IMG/VR virus record: IMGVR_UViG_3300025146_000409
Span: 1 to 27,466 of that record
DNA: 27,466 bases
Direction: 5' to 3' (one strand)
DNA from: a virus
Of this stretch, positions 13,578 to 20,929 are shown one piece after another. Position 1 is the first letter of the stretch. Each line of letters opens with the position of its first letter. The notes below the pieces were generated by a model. It was not told the DNA's origin and made no database searches. It saw only the letters and a program-made list of their open reading frames with translations. Both the position numbers and the translations under genes were made by a program.

Positions 13578-14378
13578 ATGAGCGTAAAAATTATGACCCT
13601 GGTTTTTGAAGCCTCTATACCTGATCTAAAGTATACAAAAAAAGATAAAAAAAGGATAGCAAAAGCATCTACAATAAAACTTTTGCTTTTGGCCTATGCA
13701 GATCACGCCAACGACGAGGGGGAGGCTGCCTATCCAGGCTATACTCGCCTCGAACTAAAAACAGCATTAAGCCGGCAAGGAATATCCGATACACTAGAAG
13801 CCATTCGCCAACATGGTTTTATGGTTCATAAAGGGAAAAGCAAGCGCCATACCGGGATATATGAATTCAATATCAAAATGCTAGAAGCTCTAGTCAAGCC
13901 CCTTGACCGGTCAAGCCACTTGACTAGTACTAGTCAAGCCACTTTACCAGTACCGGTCAAGCCACTTGACTTAAATCATCCTTTAACCATCCTTGAATCA
14001 TCCTCTTATGGCGAAAAAGAACTCGCCATTGAAAAGCCTTCTGAGAAGGCAAACGGCAAACGAGATGTTAAGGCTGATCTTCTCCCCTCTACGGAGGGAG
14101 GAAAGTTAATTATGCTTAAGCTCACACAAGAGCAGAACGCGAAGGGGCGGGGGGCGGTCAAATACTTCGAGTCGCTGGCGCAAAAGCAAACCCTGGAGGC
14201 GGCTGAGGCCAGGCTAGGGCAGGCTGAATTCGAGAAGGCGCTGCAAAAGGCTTTAGAGACTGGGATCACGCAGAGGGCGCGTATAGTCAATTACATCGTG
14301 AAGTGGAACCCCAACCGAACCTGGACGCAGCCCACGCTTGACAACGGGCAGCCGTGTCTAATCAGAGCGAGGGACTAA
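13578..14378 (+). CDS. Replication initiator-like protein (winged HTH) with internal origin
   Basis: 266 residues; AGGAG before ATG. N-terminal winged-helix domain typical of phage O/DnaD-like replication proteins: IKLLLLAYADHANDEGEAAY, then PGYTRLELKTALSRQGISDT and LEAIRQHGFMVHKGKSKRHT. The middle (about 105-160) is a linker encoded by the iterons (VKPLDRSSHLTSTSQATLPV). The C-terminal domain (KGRGAVKYFESLAQKQTLEA, then FEKALQKALETGITQRARIV) probably contacts the helicase. The gene lies between primase and helicase, and the DNA repeats inside it mirror lambda O, whose gene contains ori. The initiator role is inferred from domain, location and origin repeats. Confidence 0.75.
   Translation: MSVKIMTLVFEASIPDLKYTKKDKKRIAKASTIKLLLLAYADHANDEGEAAYPGYTRLELKTALSRQGISDTLEAIRQHGFMVHKGKSKRHTGIYEFNIKMLEALVKPLDRSSHLTSTSQATLPVPVKPLDLNHPLTILESSSYGEKELAIEKPSEKANGKRDVKADLLPSTEGGKLIMLKLTQEQNAKGRGAVKYFESLAQKQTLEAAEARLGQAEFEKALQKALETGITQRARIVNYIVKWNPNRTWTQPTLDNGQPCLIRARD
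13891..14003. other. Probable phage replication origin: iterons plus AT-rich repeats
   Basis: Four 17-bp iterons begin at 13891, 13908, 13931 and 13954, with consensus YRGTCAAGCCACTTGAC. Each is palindromic (GTCAAG, 3 bases, CTTGAC); copy 1 has CCC in the centre and copy 3 has TTTAC at its end. They are followed at 13971-14003 by three tandem 11-mers, TTAAATCATCC, TTTAACCATCC and TTGAATCATCC, which look like a DNA-unwinding element. Iterons plus an unwinding element inside the initiator gene is the lambda-type layout. Confidence 0.75.
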
Positions 14379-16628
14379 ATGGATACGATGAAAAATGTTT
14401 TTGACCCCGGCATGGTCAGCCAGGCCACGGTTCAGCTTTTACAGGATCGCAAGCTCAGGCTGGGCGAGAGCATCAAGACCGGGATCGCCGACCTGGACGA
14501 AGTCCTAAACCCGTTGCGCCCAGGTGAGCTTATTGTGGTGTTAGGCTATACCCGCAACTACAAGAGCGGACTCATGAATTTTATCAGTCGCTATCACGCG
14601 ATGCGTCTGCGCGATGCGGGGGCCATGAATCAGGCCGTGATTACCTTCACCTGGGAGCAGTCTATCGAGGAGCAGGGGATCATCGATATTGCCCAGCTCA
14701 CCAGCCTTGACTCCAACAGGATGATGCGGGGTCAGCTCAGCGAGGACGAATGGAATCTTTTACTTTTAGGCGCGATGCGGCGTGGTACTCTGCCGTGGTG
14801 GCTGGTGGGGCATAGCGCCTGCATCAACGAGAGACGGCCTCGCCTGAATATGTCGGAGGTCGCGGAAGTGCTGGCCTGGATCGTGGATTACCAGGAGATC
14901 GAGCCTGTGCTGGTGGTGCTTGACTATTTGCAGCGCATCAAGCGTGAGCGTGGTGATACCTTGCGCGAGCAGTTCATAGCGATTGTCGATCAGGCTAAAG
15001 ACCTGGCGTTAGCGTTTCACTGCCCCGTTATTTTGGGCAGCCAGGCGGGGCGAACGGTGGTCAATACGCCGTCGCGGACGTGGCGGCTTCCGCACGTGGA
15101 TGAAGGGCAGGAATGTTTAGCCGGAGATGTTGTTTTGGTTAATGCCAAAACGGGAGATACTAAATCTGTCCGAGAATGGCACGAAAAAGGGAGCGATCTT
15201 TACTTACATACTATGCAGGAAAATTGGCATTTTTGTGTTCAGAAATCTTGGCCTATAAGATTAGCGGCAATTCAAGATATTTATAAGATTTTGACAAAGG
15301 ATAATAAGTTTATTCGTGTATCCGGGAATCATCCTTTTTATACGCCTCAGGGATGGAAAAAAGCTGATCGGCTAAAATCTGGGGATTATGTAGCTTATGC
15401 TCGTTGTTTAGATGTGATTGATGCGAAACAATTAAATAAGAGCCGAGCTCTAATTCTGGGTTTATTACTTGGCGATGGATCGTATACTAATGGTTCTACC
15501 CCAACTTTATCGTGTGGGCATAGAAAGGAAATTGGTGATATTGCAGCACGGATTGTTCGTGAAGAATTCAATTTATCTACTACATATAATGTGGCTAAGG
15601 ATGGGAACATAGAAGTTTATTTTACCGGACCGCAGAATGTTGGACCTGGGAAAAATACTTTAATCGATTGGTTACGAAAAATTGGGCTATATGGGCAGCG
15701 ACATAATAATGCTGAAATACCCCAATTAGTATTTCAGTCGTCTAATGAATCTATAGCGTCTTTTTTGTGTGGTTTGTACACTGCTGACGGTTGTTATTCT
15801 CGGCCCTCCAAAAAAATAACTTCACCGGTTATTTCGTTTTGTTCGGCCAGTATTTTGATGGCTCGACAAGTAGTTGATTTATTATTAAGATTGGGTATTC
15901 ATTCAAGTAGTAGAATTCAACTTCCTGGAAAAAGAACAGTTCTACCAATGAATATAATTAATATAACGGGAATGGAAAATGTGGGGAGATTCATGAATAT
16001 CGTAGGATTTTTAGGTACAAAGCAAAAAAAAGCAAGAGAACGGTTTGATATTGCTGTTTCATTGAGAAGCAAATCCAAAATAAAACTTCGATCTTCTGAG
16101 ACACTCCCTCCAGAAATTTCATTAGAATTTATTGAGATGGTAAAAAAATATCACATGAGAGCTCGGTACGCGATGGTAAAGGGGAGAGGCATAAGTTACT
16201 CTAAGGCTATTTGCGCTGCTCAAGAAATGGGGGAAAATCATTGGCCGGAAAGATTGAATGGAGATATTGTTTGGGTTAGGGTAGAAGAAGTGATATTAGA
16301 TGGACGCGAACAAACATATGATATTTCTATTCCGCCTGAACATAATTTTATTGCTAATGGGTTTGTTGTGCATAACACATCAAATCTTGAGCAAAGCGCA
16401 GATAAATTGATCTCGGTATGGATGCCTAAAAACGACAACCCAACCGGAACTGTGCTTGAATACGCCAATAAGACTTACCGCGTGACCGACAATTTGTTGA
16501 TCCTGGGTGTGATGAAACAAAAATTCGGCCCGTCCCCGCGTGTCATGGAATTGACTGTTTATCCCGAGACCAACGATATCACTTGTGTCAAAACGATTGA
16601 ATTGAATCATTACGCCAGCGATCGCTAG
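14379..16628 (+). CDS. DnaB-like replicative helicase interrupted by an intein
   Basis: 749 residues as translated: 245 N-extein, 421 intein, 83 C-extein, so 328 after splicing. The RecA-fold ATPase has Walker A at 56-63 (GYTRNYKS), a catalytic-type Glu in FTWEQ (93) and Walker B VLVVLDYLQRI (Asp182), followed by VILGSQAGR. After the intein comes TSNLEQSADKLISVWMPK, the DnaB H4-type motif (S-G-x-I-E-Q-D-A-D). There is no DnaB N-terminal domain. The Walker A has Tyr where the Gly before Lys is usual. It follows the initiator immediately and should unwind DNA at the origin within it. Confidence 0.85.
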   Translation: MDTMKNVFDPGMVSQATVQLLQDRKLRLGESIKTGIADLDEVLNPLRPGELIVVLGYTRNYKSGLMNFISRYHAMRLRDAGAMNQAVITFTWEQSIEEQGIIDIAQLTSLDSNRMMRGQLSEDEWNLLLLGAMRRGTLPWWLVGHSACINERRPRLNMSEVAEVLAWIVDYQEIEPVLVVLDYLQRIKRERGDTLREQFIAIVDQAKDLALAFHCPVILGSQAGRTVVNTPSRTWRLPHVDEGQECLAGDVVLVNAKTGDTKSVREWHEKGSDLYLHTMQENWHFCVQKSWPIRLAAIQDIYKILTKDNKFIRVSGNHPFYTPQGWKKADRLKSGDYVAYARCLDVIDAKQLNKSRALILGLLLGDGSYTNGSTPTLSCGHRKEIGDIAARIVREEFNLSTTYNVAKDGNIEVYFTGPQNVGPGKNTLIDWLRKIGLYGQRHNNAEIPQLVFQSSNESIASFLCGLYTADGCYSRPSKKITSPVISFCSASILMARQVVDLLLRLGIHSSSRIQLPGKRTVLPMNIINITGMENVGRFMNIVGFLGTKQKKARERFDIAVSLRSKSKIKLRSSETLPPEISLEFIEMVKKYHMRARYAMVKGRGISYSKAICAAQEMGENHWPERLNGDIVWVRVEEVILDGREQTYDISIPPEHNFIANGFVVHNTSNLEQSADKLISVWMPKNDNPTGTVLEYANKTYRVTDNLLILGVMKQKFGPSPRVMELTVYPETNDITCVKTIELNHYASDR
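15114..16376 (+). mobile_element. Intein with LAGLIDADG homing endonuclease domain
   Basis: 421 residues, helicase positions 246-666. Starts with Cys (CLAGDVVLVNAKTGD; block A), has block B as RVSGNHPFYTP, two LAGLIDADG helices (LILGLLLGDGSY and ASFLCGLYTADGCY) and ends with FIANGFVVHN followed by Thr. The terminal His-Asn and downstream Thr nucleophile are all intact, so splicing is expected. The DNA is much more AT-rich than the flanking helicase sequence, a sign of separate origin. The site is directly before the conserved H4 motif of the helicase, a typical choice of a highly conserved active-site target. Confidence 0.92.
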
Positions 16629-16640
16629 AAAGGATAGCTA

Positions 16641-16895
16641 ATGCTCGAGCCTCACCACATCCAGATGCGCCTCATCGATCACGGCGGCTTCAGCTTTCAG
16701 CAGGTTGCGCTTTATGACGCCACAGACGGCGATTACTGGCGTGACGGCCTGGGCTGCGTCAGGACGTGGATGACCGGCGTCACCGCCGCCGCTTATTTGC
16801 GGCACTCAAAAGAAACTTACGGCAGGCCGTTTGTTTTGAACACATTGGCCGGGAATGTGATATATATTCGCTGTGAGAGGGAAGTCGAACAGTAG
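16641..16895 (+). CDS. Small unknown protein after helicase
   Basis: 84 residues; GAAAGGA before the ATG, 12 bases after the helicase stop. MLEPHHIQMRLIDHGGFSFQ, then VALYDATDGDYWRDGLGCVR and TWMTGVTAAAYLRHSKETYG. Rich in aromatic residues and His, no known domain. It is followed closely by the DUF5131 gene. Confidence 0.6.
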   Translation: MLEPHHIQMRLIDHGGFSFQQVALYDATDGDYWRDGLGCVRTWMTGVTAAAYLRHSKETYGRPFVLNTLAGNVIYIRCEREVEQ

Positions 16896-16905
16896 AAAGG
16901 TATAA

Positions 16906-17682
16906 ATGCAAATGGGCGATAAAACTGGAATATCTTGGACCGATCATACGTGGAATCCATTTATTGGTTGTACTCGCGTTAGCGCCGGTTGCCGTATTTG
17001 TTATTTTTACAGAGATGCCGAGCGTTATGGGTTCGATCCCAGAGTGGTGCATTTAAGCAAAACTATGCGCCAACCTTTGAAGTGGAAGGAACCGGCGCCG
17101 GTATTCACTTGCTCCTGGAGCGATTTTTTCCATAACGATATCAAGCCGGAATGGCGAGAGGCGGCGTGGCAAATTATACGCCAGACCCCGCACTTGACTT
17201 ACCAGATCTTGACCAAGCGGCCTGAAAATATCCGGGCCTGCCTCCCCAAGGATTGGGGCCAGGGATGGCCGAATGTGTGGTTGGGTGTTACGGTCGAGAC
17301 TGCCAAATATATATGGCGGCTCGATGAGGTGTCCAAGATTCCCGCGGTGTTGCGTTTTGCCAGTTATGAGCCTGCCCTAGGCCCAACGATCAATGTGCCT
17401 ACGGAATGGGCCAGTACGATTCGGTGGTGGATCGCTGGCGGTGAGAGTGGGGCTGGATTCGTTCAGCCCAAGGCGCTATGGTTTCAATGGATGCGAGATG
17501 AATGTGCGGCCAATAAGATTCCCTTCTTCTTCAAACAGTGGGGCGGCACGCGCAAGATTGACGGTGTGTGGGGCGGCGATAAATTGGACGGTATTCAATA
17601 CCATGAATTTCCATTCCTGAAAAACTTTGTTCCCGATCCCTTATTTGTGGAGGAAATCAATGCCAGAACACAACCTGTCTGA
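16906..17682 (+). CDS. DUF5131 (phage Gp37/Gp68) family protein
   Basis: 258 residues; AGAAAGG upstream of the ATG. Begins MGDKTGISWTDHTWNPFIGC, then TRVSAGCRICYF: the DUF5131 signature I-x-W-T-D-x-T-W-N-P-x-x-G-C with three Cys (22, 29, 32). Further family motifs: FTCSWSDFFH, YQILTKRPENI, PNVWLGVTVE, LRFASYEPALGP, WWIAGGESG, and PFFFKQWGG at the end. The fold and Cys set recall radical-SAM-type [4Fe-4S] proteins, but no reaction is established for the family. Common in phage early regions. Full length, no truncation seen. Confidence 0.85.
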   Translation: MQMGDKTGISWTDHTWNPFIGCTRVSAGCRICYFYRDAERYGFDPRVVHLSKTMRQPLKWKEPAPVFTCSWSDFFHNDIKPEWREAAWQIIRQTPHLTYQILTKRPENIRACLPKDWGQGWPNVWLGVTVETAKYIWRLDEVSKIPAVLRFASYEPALGPTINVPTEWASTIRWWIAGGESGAGFVQPKALWFQWMRDECAANKIPFFFKQWGGTRKIDGVWGGDKLDGIQYHEFPFLKNFVPDPLFVEEINARTQPV

Positions 17683-17964
17683 TTCGCCTATTTGCAAATA
17701 CTGCGGCCTCCCGATTGTTCCCCCCAAATCCCAGCGCTTTTACCTGAAGGGGAAAGCGGAGTTCGCCCATTCCATGTCAATACTTGCTTCGTGCTGCTTA
17801 ATCAAGCGATAGCGTATAAGGACGCCGAGATCGGGCAGTTACGGCAACAACTACAGGCCAGCAATGACAGTTTGAGATTGTTTGTGGATCAGAACGATAA
17901 AATAATCTCACTTGAAAAAGAGATTGATTATTTACGCGAGCATCCAACGGTAGAGTTTACGTAG
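17660..17964 (+). pseudogene. Zinc-binding small protein with a frameshift
   Basis: ATG at 17660 after GGAGG. The first frame (MPEHNLSDSPICKYCGLPIV, then PPKSQRFYLKGKAEFAH) runs to a stop at 17812; the second frame supplies FHVNTCFVLLNQAIAYKDAE and a coiled coil (IGQLRQQLQASNDSLRLFVD, then LEKEIDYLREHP) to 17964. Joined near 17770-17780 they give one protein of about 100 residues with a C-x2-C ... H-x3-C zinc site and a helical tail. One extra T in the TT run at 17775-17776 would restore it. The break could be real, a homopolymer sequencing deletion or a frameshift event. Overlaps the DUF5131 gene by 23 bases. Confidence 0.6.
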
Positions 17965-17976
17965 TCAGGAATTGCT

Positions 17977-18720
17977 ATGAATGAATTAGTTTTATCATTA
18001 TTTCCAGGTATAGGCTTGCTGGATATGGCTTTTGAGGAGCAGGAATTCTGTGTTGTACGTGGGCCTGATAAGTTGTGGGGAGGCAATATCAAAAACTTTC
18101 ATCCACCGGTCGCCAAATTTGACGGGATTATAGGTGGCCCACCCTGTCAGTGTTTCTCACAATTGCGATATGTAAATCTGGCGGCCGGTGTTGAGCTTGC
18201 CGAAAACTTGATACCGGAGTTTGAGCGGGTAGTATTAGAGGCGTTTCCGAAATGGTTCCTTATGGAAAATGTAGCCAATGCCCCGGAGCCAGGCCTTGAG
18301 CCATATTATCACGTGCGTTCTATTTTACTCAATGCGCGCTGGTTTGGAGCTGAGCAGGAGCGCAAGCGCAGATTTTCATTTGGGACACAAGTTGCATTTC
18401 ATTCTGCCATTGATCTGAGTCGGTATCTTGATGTAAATGTATTTGAGGATATGAATTGGTCGCCTGCGGTTTGCGCCAGTGGCGGTATAAAGCCCGGAGT
18501 TACAGGCGACAGAAAAACACGCCTTAAATATATGGGATGGAAAACGGCGACGGCACTAAAAGAGAGTATTCGTTTACAAGGGCTGCCTGAGGATTTTTTG
18601 AGGGATGCGCCCTTTACTTTGGAGGGCAAGCATAAAGTTGTGGGAAACGGAGTGCCTCTCCCGTTGGGGCGCGCCATAGCCCAAGCGGTAGCAAAAGTAG
18701 TTAGATTGGAGGCTTTATGA
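17977..18720 (+). CDS. DNA (cytosine-5) methyltransferase
   Basis: 247 residues. Class I m5C methyltransferase motifs: I LSLFPGIGLLDMAFE (SAM binding), IV GGPPCQCFS with catalytic Cys57, VI FLMENV (97-99), VIII QERKRRFSF, and X VVGNGVPLPLGRAIAQAVA. Short compared with typical 300-400 residue enzymes: the target-recognition segment between VIII and X is small. No restriction endonuclease partner is adjacent, so it is an orphan enzyme that most likely protects phage DNA from host restriction. The next gene starts in an ATGA overlap. Confidence 0.9.
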   Translation: MNELVLSLFPGIGLLDMAFEEQEFCVVRGPDKLWGGNIKNFHPPVAKFDGIIGGPPCQCFSQLRYVNLAAGVELAENLIPEFERVVLEAFPKWFLMENVANAPEPGLEPYYHVRSILLNARWFGAEQERKRRFSFGTQVAFHSAIDLSRYLDVNVFEDMNWSPAVCASGGIKPGVTGDRKTRLKYMGWKTATALKESIRLQGLPEDFLRDAPFTLEGKHKVVGNGVPLPLGRAIAQAVAKVVRLEAL

Positions 18721-19325
18721 AAGTCTACGACCCCGACACCATTCGCAAATCGTGCCTGCGCAACGCCGCGCTTCAACGCCCAACCGAGTTCAGCCAGAAG
18801 GCGAAAGGCGCGGTGCGCGTGGTCTACAACGCCGAATTGTCAAAACTACCGGGTATGCTTGATGTAGACGAAGCCCGAACCCTGGTGTGGGGCTACGTCC
18901 TGTGTCCTGAAGACGAGCCGTTTCACCCCCTGCACAGTCGCGACTTGACGCCCCAGCAGTTCAACGCCCTGGGCTTGTGGGCTACGGAGAGGGGCGGAAA
19001 CGGATACCAGATGCGGGAACAATTCCCGCAAGAGCTGGCGTGGGCATTGACGAAGGCGCGTATGGTCATGGCTGGGCAGCAGGTTGCGGCGGGGCAGTTG
19101 ACCTTTGGCGATTTATTGGGACGGTATCAAACCACTACCGGCCCCATCGACATCAACGGTGAGAGTGATCGCCAGCCCGATAAATTATCGGATGTCGTGG
19201 CGGAGGCGCTCAAACAGGGCGGGGCCGTAACGGCGGTATATGACGGGCAGGTAGCGCCGGCACAGACATTGGCGGGGGCCTTAATTGGCCCGGAACCGGA
19301 GGAGGCCTATGACCTGGGATTCTAA
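18717..19325 (+). CDS. Unknown phage protein coupled to the methyltransferase
   Basis: 202 residues; starts inside the methyltransferase stop. MKVYDPDTIRKSCLRNAALQ, then a central part (LVWGYVLCPEDEPFHPLHSR, LTPQQFNALGLWATERGG, QFPQELAWALTKARMVMAGQ) and an acidic Gly/Ala/Pro-rich end. No known domain was seen. Reads as a soluble helical protein. Confidence 0.6.
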   Translation: MKVYDPDTIRKSCLRNAALQRPTEFSQKAKGAVRVVYNAELSKLPGMLDVDEARTLVWGYVLCPEDEPFHPLHSRDLTPQQFNALGLWATERGGNGYQMREQFPQELAWALTKARMVMAGQQVAAGQLTFGDLLGRYQTTTGPIDINGESDRQPDKLSDVVAEALKQGGAVTAVYDGQVAPAQTLAGALIGPEPEEAYDLGF

Positions 19326-19530
19326 GGCTACTGTAATTGTCAATAATAGCCGCGGATCTTACACCGAGGACGCCGCCCCCGCCCTGGATCCGCCCCAGGG
19401 ATGGCGCAGAATCGACCGCGCTAACCTGAACCCACGATACGAGTATGAGCCGTTTGTGTGGATAGACCAGAATGGAGACCCGCTTTATGATCCAAATTGC
19501 CAAGACCGACGCGAACCATACCAGCATTAA
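19309..19530 (+). CDS. Small unknown protein
   Basis: 73 residues. ATG at 19309 lies behind GGAGG, with a 17-base overlap of the preceding gene; an upstream ATG (19285) has no such signal. MTWDSKATVIVNNSRGSYTE, DAAPALDPPQGWRRIDRANL, then EYEPFVWIDQNGDPLYD. Charged, low complexity, no domain recognised. Overlaps the nuclease gene by 44 bases. Confidence 0.55.
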   Translation: MTWDSKATVIVNNSRGSYTEDAAPALDPPQGWRRIDRANLNPRYEYEPFVWIDQNGDPLYDPNCQDRREPYQH

Positions 19531-19786
19531 GCAGCATCTTATCCGCAATGGATACCGGACGTATTCACTCCATAAAGCCGGCGATGGCATCCCCGATTTA
19601 TTGGTGCTGGAACCAACCGCGTTAATCTGGGTGTTGCTGGAAGTCAAGATGCCCGGCGAGGGTCTGCGCGGCAAGCAGATCGAGTTTTTCGCAGAGACGG
19701 CGGGCGCGCCCAGGCATGTGGTGTCAAGCCAGGATGAAGCCATAAAAATTATGGCGCAATATAAACCGCGAAAGGGCAGATGTTAA
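19487..19786 (+). CDS. VRR-NUC-like / PD-(D/E)XK nuclease
   Basis: 99 residues from the ATG at 19487, which is spaced 8 bases from GGAG. Core motif: GYRTYSLHKAGDGIPDLLVL, then IWVLLEVKMPGEGLRGKQIE. This gives Asp37, Glu52-x-Lys54 and a downstream Gln64, the VRR-NUC arrangement G-x-P-D-(hydrophobic)4 ... E-x-K ... Q. VRR-NUC proteins are structure-selective endonucleases or Holliday-junction resolvase-like enzymes. Small stand-alone versions are common in phage replication regions. It could resolve branched replication or recombination DNA before packaging. Confidence 0.82.
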   Translation: MIQIAKTDANHTSIKQHLIRNGYRTYSLHKAGDGIPDLLVLEPTALIWVLLEVKMPGEGLRGKQIEFFAETAGAPRHVVSSQDEAIKIMAQYKPRKGRC

Positions 19787-20520
19787 TGGGCGCTAAAGCT
19801 TTCTTACTCACCGTTATCGATTCCGACATTCAAGATCGCTTGATATTCCTGGGCCGTGTTGCGTCAGATGCCTATATGGAGGTGGGCACAATCGCCCTGC
19901 GCATCTGCAACAGGCTGGATGAAATCAAGCGTGACAGCATCACAGGTAAACTCTACTTGCCCCCCGGCCAGGCCGATACCCTGAAAGAAACCGGGTATAT
20001 GGATGTGTATCGCGTGGTCGGCGAGCTGTTCGGCAAGTCAGGGCGTCGTGTTCGTGAGTACGCCCAGGCAGTGCAATTCTATCCCGCCCAGGCATGGACT
20101 GAGTTCGAAGTCCTGCCCTTCTCCCACTTCGAGTTTGCGCTTACGTTTGGGGAGAAGTGGCGCACGGTTCTCGAGGCCTCGCTTTTGCATATGGACAGGA
20201 ACGGGGGCAGGCCGCCGAGCGTGGATTGGTTGCAAGCGAATTTTTCTGGAGCGTGCCAAGTCGGTGTTGATGTAAACCGCATAGATGCACAGAATGAGCT
20301 TGAAGACGCGAGAATTTACGATAATGATGTCCTATCCCCTGATTTCCCCACGGCAGTTGAGATAGATCCGAAGGAGCGGTATGCGCTGAGGCTAATCGCT
20401 AAAATGGCAGCCGCGCTTGAAAAACTTATGAATACGGCGTCGCTGCCGCCGCGGGTATGTAGGGCCATTTCGGAATTGGCGGACGCGCTGCGGGAATGCT
20501 TGACAGTCGATCCAAGGTAA
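19786..20520 (+). CDS. Unknown phage protein, possible DNA-binding regulator
   Basis: 244 residues. ATG at 19786 overlaps the previous stop (TAATG) and lies 9 bases after AAAGGG; an ATG at 19780 is only 3 bases from it. FGKSGRRVREYAQAVQFYPA, then WTEFEVLPFSHFEFALTFGE look like the helical core of a ParB/RepB-type HTH protein, which I hold weakly. C-terminal half is helical (YALRLIAKMAAALEKLMNTA). The last 20 bases carry the -35 box of the next promoter. Role unknown. Confidence 0.6.
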   Translation: MGAKAFLLTVIDSDIQDRLIFLGRVASDAYMEVGTIALRICNRLDEIKRDSITGKLYLPPGQADTLKETGYMDVYRVVGELFGKSGRRVREYAQAVQFYPAQAWTEFEVLPFSHFEFALTFGEKWRTVLEASLLHMDRNGGRPPSVDWLQANFSGACQVGVDVNRIDAQNELEDARIYDNDVLSPDFPTAVEIDPKERYALRLIAKMAAALEKLMNTASLPPRVCRAISELADALRECLTVDPR

Positions 20521-20528
20521 TGTACAAT
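20500..20528 (+). promoter_or_regulatory. Strong promoter before the packaging genes
   Basis: TTGACA (20500-20505), 17-base spacer ending in TG, TACAAT (20523-20528): near-consensus sigma70 plus extended -10. The start near 20535 is followed by the GC-rich hairpin at 20558-20587, so the product could be a short RNA of about 60 bases or an attenuated packaging operon. Confidence 0.8.
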
Positions 20529-20557
20529 TTACGCAATCCTAGCCCCCTCCACGGGCG

Positions 20558-20596
20558 CGCCCTCGCCGTTCAATCGCGGCGGGGGCGTTGTATTTG
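20558..20596 (+). terminator. GC-rich intrinsic terminator (or cos-like site)
   Basis: 11-bp stem CGCCCTCGCCG (20558-20568) / CGGCGGGGGCG (20577-20587) with one T-G pair, loop of 8 bases, then TTGTATTT. Good terminator form. Just upstream, GGGCGCGCCC (20553-20562) is a palindrome overlapping the stem. A GC-rich inverted repeat right before the terminase small subunit region is also where cos sites are often found, so it may be a packaging site instead. Confidence 0.6.
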
Positions 20597-20605
20597 CGGT
20601 TATTG

Positions 20606-20614
20606 TGATATAAT
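20606..20614 (+). promoter_or_regulatory. Extended -10 promoter for packaging genes
   Basis: TGATATAAT, identical to those at 2376 and 25187. Transcript would start near 20621, only about 15 bases before the ATG at 20636, with GAGAGG as ribosome site. Confidence 0.7.
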
Positions 20615-20635
20615 TTCATATAGAGAGGCGTCAAT

Positions 20636-20929
20636 ATGAGCCAGAAGGCCAAAGCGGAGAAAGGGAAAGCCATTGCCCAAATCCAATTCTATGCCAGCTT
20701 GCCACCAATTCAGTCCGCGCTCAAAATCAGCGGCGACGGCGACAATTTAAGGGTACAGCTCGATATCCCGATCCGAATTAGCCCCGATGGCCTGAAACTG
20801 GCTTTGTTCACACAGAAGCGGCTTTTAGTGACGGTGATCGAATTACCGGAAAACGATGAGCGACCCATCCCACGAAAACGCATTACCAAATATCCAACCT
20901 ACGCCAAAGCCTCTGAGACCAAAGCATAG
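20636..20929 (+). CDS. Small unknown protein before terminase
   Basis: 97 residues. MSQKAKAEKGKAIAQIQFYA, then SLPPIQSALKISGDGDNLRV and QLDIPIRISPDGLKLALFTQ, ending basic (RPIPRKRITKYPTYAKASET). Predicted mixed alpha/beta with a strand-rich centre. It overlaps the terminase small subunit by 74 bases, so it may work in packaging, but nothing recognised. Confidence 0.6.
   Translation: MSQKAKAEKGKAIAQIQFYASLPPIQSALKISGDGDNLRVQLDIPIRISPDGLKLALFTQKRLLVTVIELPENDERPIPRKRITKYPTYAKASETKA

Noticed and set aside
20523-20600. Fifth ABCABC leader (TACAA/TTGTA and CGCAA/TTGCG pairs)
   Set aside because: The first segment lies inside the -10 box and would not be transcribed, and the central hairpin loop is too small to hold A' and B'. 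A simple terminator explains it better.
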